Of a stretch of DNA of 64,000 bases, positions 1 to 6,813 are shown one piece after another. The notes under the pieces are model-generated. The model worked only from the letters and a program-made list of their open reading frames with translations, did no database searches and was not told the DNA's origin. The translations under genes and the position numbers were made by a program. The stretch's first letter is position 1, and every line of letters begins with the position of its first letter. Source of the stretch: Estrella lausannensis. Its GTDB lineage: Bacteria; Chlamydiota; Chlamydiia; Chlamydiales; Criblamydiaceae. The stretch is from assembly GCF_900000175.1 (NCBI RefSeq), contig NZ_CWGJ01000005.1:1-64000 (forward strand). Direction: 5' to 3'.

Positions 1-351
1 CCTAAATTTAAAATAAATATTTACTTTCTGCTGCACCAGCTCAGCTCCTGTGGGACTTAAACAGCGTCGTTTAAGAGATTTCAAGAGTTCTTTGACTGTC
101 TTGGCGCCGGGCATTACCCATTGCTTCAATTGATTACTGCGGGGAGAACTTCCCTATTTCTTTCTATCCCCATGTCCTGCTGTCTCCGGCCGGAGGCCAT
201 AGCCTTTAGAAACGATAGATTTTGTTTACAATATATTAATATATAATATATATTATATGCGCGCTTCAATATATAAATGTTCTTTTATTTAACTAGACTA
301 ACTTGAGATGCGCGTTTGTTTTTTTCACCATCGTTATACAAAGGATTGTAT
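1..351. other. Left-edge region without a recognisable complete gene
   Basis: A minus-strand frame is open from an ATG at 112-114 to the window edge (38 codons, basic, helical-looking). It may be the end of a gene cut by the border, but it is too short to identify. A perfect 12-bp palindrome CTCCGGCCGGAG lies near 185-196. Positions 220-290 are extremely AT-rich (alternating TA) and probably hold the promoter of the dioxygenase-like gene that follows; TTTACA at 225-230 and TATATT at 248-253 would be 17 bp apart, but in such AT-rich DNA this is weak evidence. Confidence 0.35.
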
Positions 352-2064
352 ATGACAATAAACGGTTTTTCAACTGCCCTATCGGGTACTCGGCAGCCAT
401 GTGTCCCCCCCCCTACACGCAGCGTCGGCAGCATAAATACGAGATATCCCTCTGTCGATGCTCATGCCGCCTCTCAGGCAGCACTGCTGCTCTGCCTTGA
501 TCCCGCTAATTCAGCGCCGGCCTCTCAATTAAGGCTTGAAAATCGCTCTATTCAGCATCTGTCTCCTGAACCAACCGCTAATGCGCTTTCCAAGGAAGAG
601 CGAGACCAGATCTGGGTGATGGAACCGACGATAACCTATGATGAGATAAGAAAAGTGAACCGGGTGGTGGTCCGTAAAAATGAAAAGGTGTGGGCGGAAG
701 GCCACCATATCGATGACACTATCGTCAAAAACACTCCCAAAGCTTTCATTGCCGATGGGACGGACACTGAATTTTATGATGAAGAAGGTAATTTTATCTG
801 TGGGATTATCTACAACATCGATGTTAAGGAGGGAGCGATCGGCGAGCTGGGCTCATTGGCACAGGCAACCACGAAACGAGGTGCTGGAGGTGGATTGCTA
901 CCTGATATTGACAAGATAAAGCAGAATCTCGAATCCGATGGGGCGACCAATATATCAATTAGCGGGGGATGGGCGATCAGTTATATAGCCTCTGGTAAAA
1001 AGCGTAAAACAACGAAGGCAAATTCACATCACTCCACTGTCTATGGTGTTTCTGGTAGAAGGGGTGATGGGGATATTGCTCCAAGTAAAAGAGCGGGGCT
1101 TACTGTAGTAAAACCTTATTTGGAGCTTCTAACTGATTGTTTTAAGAAGAGTTTTCCAGCTCAGTATCTGGATCATGACAAAAAGATGCGCAAGTGTCAG
1201 GGACATGTCTATTATCAGGAAAATTCCGTTTTTTCAACGATGGCGGTTAATCGTCATGAAATTGATAAAGAGGGTGCAGTCAAGAAGCAATCGCGCGCCG
1301 CGCTTCACACCGACAAGGGGCATCACAAAGATGGTTTTGAAGTGATGCTCACACTGAAGAAAAATATCGAGGGCGGGGATGAATTTCTACCGGAGTATGG
1401 GATTTTGCTAAAACTGCAAGATCGCTCTGTGACTTGCTTCAAAGGGACCGCGATACAGCACGACGTTACAGCCATCGGACGGAAAGATTTGTCTAAACAA
1501 GCCAATCGAGTGACGGCCCTGGGGTTTATGCTTAAACTTTCCGATGCAATGCTTACTAGCGCTAAAGAGCGTGCCACTTCAGCAGAGGCAGCTTTGCCGC
1601 CAACCGAGACAAACGTCATGCCCCAGATCGGGATGGCCACTCATGCGCACTCGATTCAAGGACATGAGACCCCGTTGCCAGCAGCTACCGTCCTGCCAGA
1701 ACCGATGGATCCCTACGCATTCTCTCAGGAGATGGCAAACCTTCGGCAAGCACTAACCGAGAGTCAGCATGCTTTGCAGATTCTATCGCTGCAAAAGGAG
1801 CTTCTTGAGAGTCGGTTGCAAAACGAGCAGTTAATCAATGCAGAATTGAGGCGGCAGCTCTCTCTTTCAAGTCAGGGTGCCTCTCCGGCAGTAGGAGGAG
1901 CTTTTTTGAGTATGATGTCTCCTGGAGCGAACACTACTACCACAACGACTTCATTAAGCGATCAGGAATCTCGGCGTCTCAAGCATTCGCGCTCAGATTG
2001 CGAGGATGCAGACGTTGTCGTTTTACAGTCGCCGGCAAAGAGGTTAAGGACGGAGAAATTCTAA
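352..2064 (+). CDS. Putative 2OG-Fe(II) dioxygenase (TET/JBP-like), paralogue 1, with coiled coil and NLS-like tail
   Basis: First of four tandem paralogues; 570 aa. I chose the ATG at 352 because an AAAGGA-type ribosome site precedes it and paralogue 2 begins the same way. A conserved N-terminal block (about residues 95-190, including IADGTDTEFYDEEGNF) is followed by the catalytic-looking core. This core has H319-x-D321, a GGDEFLPEYGILL strand, H370, and R386. That order and spacing (HxD, distal His, Arg 16 residues later) matches the double-stranded beta-helix 2-oxoglutarate/Fe(II) oxygenases, and GG-x-LPE-x-GI before the distal His is like the TET/JBP branch. Residues about 460-505 form a leucine-rich coiled coil. 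The last 30 residues carry two basic clusters (RRLK and AKRLR) about 18 residues apart, like a bipartite nuclear localisation signal. No signal peptide or membrane segment. Fold assignment fairly likely; substrate (nucleic acid or protein) is inference. Confidence 0.72.
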   Translation: MTINGFSTALSGTRQPCVPPPTRSVGSINTRYPSVDAHAASQAALLLCLDPANSAPASQLRLENRSIQHLSPEPTANALSKEERDQIWVMEPTITYDEIRKVNRVVVRKNEKVWAEGHHIDDTIVKNTPKAFIADGTDTEFYDEEGNFICGIIYNIDVKEGAIGELGSLAQATTKRGAGGGLLPDIDKIKQNLESDGATNISISGGWAISYIASGKKRKTTKANSHHSTVYGVSGRRGDGDIAPSKRAGLTVVKPYLELLTDCFKKSFPAQYLDHDKKMRKCQGHVYYQENSVFSTMAVNRHEIDKEGAVKKQSRAALHTDKGHHKDGFEVMLTLKKNIEGGDEFLPEYGILLKLQDRSVTCFKGTAIQHDVTAIGRKDLSKQANRVTALGFMLKLSDAMLTSAKERATSAEAALPPTETNVMPQIGMATHAHSIQGHETPLPAATVLPEPMDPYAFSQEMANLRQALTESQHALQILSLQKELLESRLQNEQLINAELRRQLSLSSQGASPAVGGAFLSMMSPGANTTTTTTSLSDQESRRLKHSRSDCEDADVVVLQSPAKRLRTEKF

Positions 2065-2086
2065 CACACCGATGCGCTTGAGGAGA

Positions 2087-2116
2087 GGCGGGATGGTCTT
2101 TTTAGTCCCGCCTTTT
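2087..2116 (+). terminator. Intrinsic terminator after dioxygenase paralogue 1
   Basis: GGCGGGA at 2087-2093 pairs with TCCCGCC at 2106-2112 and is followed directly by TTTT. It sits 22 bp after the stop codon, so paralogue 1 is probably its own transcription unit. Confidence 0.7.
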
Positions 2117-2373
2117 GAATGGGTCTGGCTGCCAGCCTCCATAGGGAATTTTTTTTTTCTCATCCGCTCGGCGGAGGCTGCCAGAGCAGTCGGTCTTATA
2201 TCTATAATCTAGTGAAAGCATCACTCAATTTGGCCATCTCCCAGCTCTTATGTCCAATTTTGAGGTGTATTTTTGTATTTAGTAACTATATAAAACCGTT
2301 TTTATTGTAAACCTTTTTTGTTTAACATCGCTTTAATTTGTTTTAATTTATTTTTTCGTACAAAGGAATGTAT

Positions 2374-3945
2374 ATGTCAATAAACACCCATTCAACACAG
2401 GTGTCAACTCCCTCTTTTCCTCCGGACTTCATCCCCTATGGAGTGGTAGTTCCAAATCAGCCGGGACCAGCTCCGGGTCATGTGGCGATTGCGCAAACCC
2501 TGTTGAATTTAGATCCTCAAAGCAGTGAGGCGCCCCCTCCAGACGCTCTTCAGAGCCGTTCATTTACACAGATCGCTTCGACCCTACCTCAGGAGACGGA
2601 AATGAACCAGCTTTCACAGGAAGAGCGGGATCAAATCTGGGTGACGGAACCGAAAGTGACCTTTGATGCGCAGAGAAATGTCAAAAAAGTGATCGTTACA
2701 AAAAACAGTAAGGAGTGGGCGCGGGGGACGTTCGTTGATGATGTTATTGTGAAAAGCACTCCGAAGGATTACATCGCTGACGGCGAGAATACTGAATTCT
2801 ACGATGAAAATGGCAATTTCATCTGTGGAATCGCCTACGGTGTTAATGTGGAAATGGGGGCGATGAAGAAGTTGGCGCCTCTGGCAAACTCTTCGGCTCA
2901 ACGAGGAGCGGCAGGAGGATTGATAGTCGATATAGAGGCAGCGAAGGAAAAGCTTAAATCGGATGGCTATCACGATATAGACGTTGTTGGCGACGGGTGG
3001 GCTCTCAGGTATAGAAAAAATGAGGGTAAGGGGCAATACTCTACGTTTGCTAACCGCCACTACTCGACGGCTTATGGTGTCACTGGATCGGCTAAGAGCT
3101 ATATTGTTGACAAAGTAGCACCCACTAAAGCAAGCGGTCTTCAAACCCTGCAGCCTTATTTTCGGCTACTGACCCAATGTTTCATGAATCAATTTTCCGC
3201 TCAAACATTGAGTCATCTTCAGCGCATGAAAGAATGCGAGGGACACTATTTTTTTCAGCCGAGCACCTGCTTTTCTTCTTTGGTGGTTAATTGTCATGAA
3301 ATTAATGAGAAGGGAGAAGAGATCAAAAATTCCCGAGCTGCGATTCATCTCGACGAATCACATCACCCCGATGCGTATGAAGTGATGCTCACATTAAAGG
3401 AAAATATTGATGGGGGAGATCTCTATCTGCCTGAGTACGGGATATTGCTTAAATTGAAGGACCGATCCGTCACTTGCTTTAATGCAACGCTTCAAAAGCA
3501 TACGGTTACCAAAATCGAAAGAGAAAATGTCTACAAAAGTGCCTGCAGAGTCACTGCGTTGGCTTATATGAAAGGATTTTCAGAAAATGCCCTCGCAATG
3601 GCTAAGGTACATGCCAAGGAACGTTTGCTCGTGGCAGCTGCAGCTGGCAGCTGCAGCTGCCATACAGCAGCGGGCGGCTGGTTTTGTGCCTCAGGGTGTG
3701 GCAGCAAACAATCCGCACCCCTCGCAATTAATGAGCCCGCTTCCAAACACACCAATTCACGTACCACCCCAATCCACAACCACCGCCCCGGCTGCCCCGC
3801 AGCAGCAGGCAGCTGGCGTTGTGCCTCAGGGTGTGGCAGCAAACAATCCGTACCTCGCGCAATTAATGAGGCCTCTTCCAAACGCACCCATTCAGGTACA
3901 ACCCCAATCCACGGCCACCGCCCCGGATTTGGGTGGTCTTTATAA
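2374..3945 (+). CDS. Putative 2OG-Fe(II) dioxygenase (TET/JBP-like), paralogue 2, frameshifted
   Basis: 523 aa as read. The ATG at 2374 (rather than 2368) is preferred for its spacing from AAAGGA at 2363-2367 and because it matches paralogue 1. The core is intact: H325-x-D327, GGDLYLPEYGILL, H376 and R392, with exactly the spacing of paralogue 1 (HxD to His 49, His to Arg 16). After about residue 420 the frame runs into a Cys/Ser/Gly-rich sequence unlike any paralogue. The natural C-terminus (Pro/Gln-rich repeats, coiled coil, basic tail) continues in the next frame up to 4258. The switch lies at a perfect 13-bp tandem duplication (3633-3658), and removing one copy would restore the frame. 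The domain likely to carry activity is complete, so this may be an alternative form, a switched-off variant, or a decaying gene. Confidence 0.7.
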   Translation: MSINTHSTQVSTPSFPPDFIPYGVVVPNQPGPAPGHVAIAQTLLNLDPQSSEAPPPDALQSRSFTQIASTLPQETEMNQLSQEERDQIWVTEPKVTFDAQRNVKKVIVTKNSKEWARGTFVDDVIVKSTPKDYIADGENTEFYDENGNFICGIAYGVNVEMGAMKKLAPLANSSAQRGAAGGLIVDIEAAKEKLKSDGYHDIDVVGDGWALRYRKNEGKGQYSTFANRHYSTAYGVTGSAKSYIVDKVAPTKASGLQTLQPYFRLLTQCFMNQFSAQTLSHLQRMKECEGHYFFQPSTCFSSLVVNCHEINEKGEEIKNSRAAIHLDESHHPDAYEVMLTLKENIDGGDLYLPEYGILLKLKDRSVTCFNATLQKHTVTKIERENVYKSACRVTALAYMKGFSENALAMAKVHAKERLLVAAAAGSCSCHTAAGGWFCASGCGSKQSAPLAINEPASKHTNSRTTPIHNHRPGCPAAAGSWRCASGCGSKQSVPRAINEASSKRTHSGTTPIHGHRPGFGWSL

Positions 3946-4258
3946 GGTGATTGCGGAAAGTCAGGCGCTTATAAAGCAGCTTAAAGATGAAAATGAGGTA
4001 CTTTCCCTGCAAAAACAGGTCGTAGAAAGTAAATTGGAGACGGCAAATTTAAAAATAACCGTCTTAACCGAGAAATTGCAGAGGGCAGAGGCTGCCTTGA
4101 CAGGTCAAGGAAATCATCAAACTCCAGCTACCTTCTCGACAACAACCGATACCGGCAGCTCCCCCGAGAGGTTTAAGCGTGTCCTCTCCGATTTGGAGCA
4201 AGGAGAAGCCTCCTTGATGGAGCCTTCTTCGAAGAGACCAAGGCTAGAGAAGTACTAA
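3587..4258 (+). CDS. Out-of-frame C-terminal half of paralogue 2 (Pro/Gln repeats, coiled coil, NLS-like tail)
   Basis: This open frame holds what should be the C-terminus of the preceding gene. Real homology starts after the 13-bp duplication, near 3659; codons before that are antisense-like filler, and no ribosome site supports independent translation. It contains two 45-residue repeats (AAGFVPQGVAANNP and AAGVVPQGVAANNP), then a Leu/Lys/Glu heptad region (about residues 118-170) like that of paralogue 1. It ends with FKRVLSDLE and PSSKRPRLEKY, two basic clusters at the spacing of a bipartite nuclear localisation signal. KRPR alone fits the monopartite pattern. Whether it is ever joined to the upstream half depends on loss of one 13-bp unit or on frameshifting. 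Confidence 0.6.
   Translation: MPSQWLRYMPRNVCSWQLQLAAAAAIQQRAAGFVPQGVAANNPHPSQLMSPLPNTPIHVPPQSTTTAPAAPQQQAAGVVPQGVAANNPYLAQLMRPLPNAPIQVQPQSTATAPDLGGLYKVIAESQALIKQLKDENEVLSLQKQVVESKLETANLKITVLTEKLQRAEAALTGQGNHQTPATFSTTTDTGSSPERFKRVLSDLEQGEASLMEPSSKRPRLEKY
3633..3658 (+). repeat. Perfect 13-bp tandem duplication causing the frameshift
   Basis: GGCAGCTGCAGCT occurs twice back to back (3633-3645 and 3646-3658). Thirteen is 12+1, so one extra copy shifts the frame by +1. With one copy deleted the reading is LVAAAAIQQRAAGFVPQG and runs straight into the conserved C-terminus. Confidence 0.95.
3665..3926 (+). repeat. Two tandem 135-bp repeats encoding a Pro/Gln-rich segment
   Basis: Copies start at 3665 and 3800, exactly 135 bp (45 codons) apart, and remain clearly alike to about 3791 and 3926. 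They encode Pro/Gln/Ala-rich low-complexity sequence between the catalytic core and the coiled coil. A third, degraded copy lies outside any gene at about 6629-6725. Confidence 0.85.
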
Positions 4259-4263
4259 TTTTA

Positions 4264-4290
4264 GTGGGCAGTCTCTAACAGACTGCCCAC
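4264..4290 (+). terminator. Hairpin after paralogue 2
   Basis: GTGGGCAGTCT (4264-4274) pairs perfectly with AGACTGCCCAC (4280-4290) around a 5-nt loop, 5 bp after the stop. The following bases are A-rich on this strand, so it may be a weak terminator or an RNA 3'-end stabiliser. The arm sequence AGACTGCCCACAAAC recurs at 60189-60203. Confidence 0.5.
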
Positions 4291-4369
4291 AAACTCAAAT
4301 CAGTGTGCAGCGGCACGTAAAATATATACCAGATACTCGTCTCAGTGACGTAAATCAAGGAATGATCAT

Positions 4370-6538
4370 ATGAATATCGATGGAACTAAAAACAATTCTG
4401 TCAGCAATGCCTTTAGGATGTCAGCTCCAAAACCTACAGAAACTAAGTTTGTCGATGAGTTGCCAAGCAAGGTGTCAAAATTTCAGCCAAAATCCCCGCT
4501 CAAATGCTCTACCAGGCAAATTCGCTCAAGATCTATCAGATCCCTTGGAGTACCCTCCGGTGCTACACCGAAATCGGCAAGTCTTCAACAAAATTTTTAC
4601 CATTCCGCTCCATCGGACGCTGCCTCATTCAATAGGAGAGAAGTTCCAAAGCCTACAGAAACAAAATTTGTCGATGAGTTGCCAAGCAGGGTAAAATCCG
4701 AGCCGAAGTCCACTGCAAAAGTTTCTGCGAGGCAATCTGGCCCGCAAGTTTTTGGAGCCAAGGAAACATTCTCGCGTGTTGCTCCTGCCGCAGCGCCAAA
4801 AACACCAAGCGTTGGCCAAATTCAAAACATCCAAGTGGTGTCGGACACAGCTTTGGTCAAGAGCTCAATGGTAGAAAAAACGGTTTCGAAAAACAATCAC
4901 AACTGGGTAATTGGCCAGCATGTAGATGACGAAACAATAGCTCAAGTCACTCCAAAAGAGAATATTGCCGACGGCGAGGATACGGTGTTTGTTGACGACA
5001 GTGGCAATTTTATTTGCTCGATCGCTTATGAAGCACTAGACGTAACTGACGATGCGATTGATATCTTGGCTTCACTGCCAAGATGCAGCCGTGAACGAGG
5101 CCCTGCGGGAGGTCCTATAGATCGGGAGACGATGGATAGTTTTTACAAAGATCTGAATGAGAAAAAACGAAATAGCAAGAAGGCCGAAGAGAGAGAAAAG
5201 TCCAATCAACAGCTAGTGTACTCGGAGGACAAATCTTGGCTGGCTTATCTCAATGGTGACAAAAGCAAGAAAAGAGGAAACCCTCATTATAGTACAACAT
5301 TCGGTATCGCAAGGAATTACAGGACACCTGCTGAGGTCGAGGCTGCCGAAGGTGAAAAAATGCCGAAATACCATATTGTGAAGCCCTATTTCAAGTTGAT
5401 CAGCGACTGTTTTGAGAAAAAGTGGAATGATCAATACAGGTCTTACACGCGAAAGATGAAAGACAAAGGCGGAGACGCCTTGTACCTGGCAGATTCTGTC
5501 TTTTCATCCATCGCCGTCAACACTCATGAAATCGCAAGAAATGGAGAACTTCGAAAAGATGCACGGGCTGCTATTCACATCGACTCGGGACATCATGATG
5601 AGAGCTACGAAGTCATGCTTTGCTTAAACATAAATGTCGATGGAGGAGACCTCTATTTCCCCGAGTATGGCATTCTTCTTAAGCTAAGACACAGGTGTGT
5701 GGTGTGCTTTAGAGGTAAGTTACACAAGCACGCTGTAACGGAGATCAGAAGAAAAGACCTCAATTCGGAGGCTTTAAGGGTCACCCTTGTAGCTCACATG
5801 ATGCGTTTTGGCAGTGATACTTTGAAAAAGGCCAAAGAGAGTAAATCTGAGCATCCTCAGCTTGCATCACAATCCACATCTCCACGGTTTAAGCCAAGTG
5901 ATTTTGAAGAGGGAGGAGAGGAAGAGAGTGAGCCGCCGGCCCCTTTCCAGGCCTTGAAAACGGGATTGGCGACGGAACGGGAAAGCGGCATTTCAATTCC
6001 TGCAGAGTACAAGGAACCGGCTTTCCCGAACTTCTTTAAAGGTGCCTATGTCGATCCCACCGCAGCAAAAGCAGCTCCTCTTGTGAGCCTTGCACCGCTA
6101 ACGCAGGGTTTCTTTTACCCACCGCTCTCAGGCGCTCCTGTCAATCCCATGCCAGGGTATGTTCCACATCAATCCGCTAATTTCTCAGGGATGAACATGT
6201 CATTTATTCCTACGTATGGCGGCATCTCGCACGCTCAGCATGTCCAGGCATTGCGAGAGCAGCTGTTCGAGAGCCAACGGGAGCGGGAACAATTGCAGAG
6301 AGAGATTTTAGCGATGAGAGCCTTTACTGCTTACTCACAAGCAAGTCAACAGCCTCTTTTCAGATCTAATGAATCTAGGGATGAAGTTGCGGTATCATCA
6401 GTTTGGCACACTGAGACATGCACCTCTCCAGCAGGTATAGAGGCCCGCGGGTTAAAGCGCCCGCCCGACGAATTGGAAATCGACGAACTCTTGGGCTGTA
6501 TGCCGCTTGAAAAGCAAGCGCGTCATCAGAAGCAGTGA
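4370..6538 (+). CDS. Putative 2OG-Fe(II) dioxygenase (TET/JBP-like), paralogue 3
   Basis: 722 aa; start supported by CAAGGA eight or nine bases upstream. The N-terminus has an internal duplication: PKPTETKFVDELPS occurs near residues 21 and 94, while paralogue 4 has one divergent copy. Next comes the conserved block with DGEDTVFVDDSGNFICSIAY (about residues 202-221), then a lysine-rich linker and the core with H403-x-D405, GGDLYFPEYGILLKL, H454 and R470. The segment before the core (a conserved SVFS-x-IAVN-x-HEI strand and H-Y-S-T-x-FG) is shared by all four. The C-terminal third is disordered with an acidic motif (FKPSDFEEGGEEESEP), a short coiled coil near residues 622-647, and a basic end (GLKRPPDELE, then KQARHQKQ). 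Closest to paralogue 4. No secretion signal of the Sec type; type III secretion is plausible in this group but not shown. Confidence 0.72.
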   Translation: MNIDGTKNNSVSNAFRMSAPKPTETKFVDELPSKVSKFQPKSPLKCSTRQIRSRSIRSLGVPSGATPKSASLQQNFYHSAPSDAASFNRREVPKPTETKFVDELPSRVKSEPKSTAKVSARQSGPQVFGAKETFSRVAPAAAPKTPSVGQIQNIQVVSDTALVKSSMVEKTVSKNNHNWVIGQHVDDETIAQVTPKENIADGEDTVFVDDSGNFICSIAYEALDVTDDAIDILASLPRCSRERGPAGGPIDRETMDSFYKDLNEKKRNSKKAEEREKSNQQLVYSEDKSWLAYLNGDKSKKRGNPHYSTTFGIARNYRTPAEVEAAEGEKMPKYHIVKPYFKLISDCFEKKWNDQYRSYTRKMKDKGGDALYLADSVFSSIAVNTHEIARNGELRKDARAAIHIDSGHHDESYEVMLCLNINVDGGDLYFPEYGILLKLRHRCVVCFRGKLHKHAVTEIRRKDLNSEALRVTLVAHMMRFGSDTLKKAKESKSEHPQLASQSTSPRFKPSDFEEGGEEESEPPAPFQALKTGLATERESGISIPAEYKEPAFPNFFKGAYVDPTAAKAAPLVSLAPLTQGFFYPPLSGAPVNPMPGYVPHQSANFSGMNMSFIPTYGGISHAQHVQALREQLFESQREREQLQREILAMRAFTAYSQASQQPLFRSNESRDEVAVSSVWHTETCTSPAGIEARGLKRPPDELEIDELLGCMPLEKQARHQKQ

Positions 6539-6546
6539 TTTTGCGG

Positions 6547-6574
6547 TACCGTTCATTGCCTAGATTCGATGAAC
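6547..6574 (+). terminator. Weak hairpin after paralogue 3
   Basis: CCGTTCAT (about 6547) pairs with ATGAACGG (about 6574) shortly after the stop. There is no adjacent T-run; a T5 tract lies about 20 bp further on. A related but degraded sequence follows paralogue 4. Confidence 0.35.
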
Positions 6575-6595
6575 GGGTTCATTAAGGAGTTTTTC

Positions 6596-6730
6596 TCTCA
6601 TCCGCTTTGCCTTCGGCTGTCATTGCAGAGCGGACGGCTGGCTTTGTGCCTCAGAGTGTAGTGGCAAGCAACCCGTGCCACTCGCAATTTCTGATGCTGC
6701 CGCAAATCCCAGCGATTCCTGTTTAAACCT
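6596..6730 (+). pseudogene. Relic of the Pro/Gln-rich repeat region of a dioxygenase paralogue
   Basis: This stretch in the 275-bp gap between paralogues 3 and 4 resembles the repeat region of paralogue 2: GCGGACGGCTGGCTTTGTGCC against GCGGGCGGCTGG-TTTTGTGCC, followed by a matching CTCAG-GTGT and CTCGCAATT. It has no intact frame. The preceding CTCTCATCCGCT also resembles sequence at 2158-2170. I read it as debris from duplication and deletion in the array, which may once have had five or more members. Confidence 0.65.
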
Positions 6731-6813
6731 TGCCCAAAGCCTAAAATTATTATGCAATGCCAAATAGTATATACGGATTGTCGTCTGTGTAGCTTAAATC
6801 AAGGAAAGATCTT

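Noticed and set aside
2614-3144. Long minus-strand frame opposite paralogue 2
   Set aside because: It lies wholly antisense to the conserved dioxygenase core, has no ribosome site and no recognisable content.
3587-3658. Programmed ribosomal frameshifting in paralogue 2
   Set aside because: No slippery heptamer or downstream pseudoknot was evident, and the perfect 13-bp duplication explains the shift fully.
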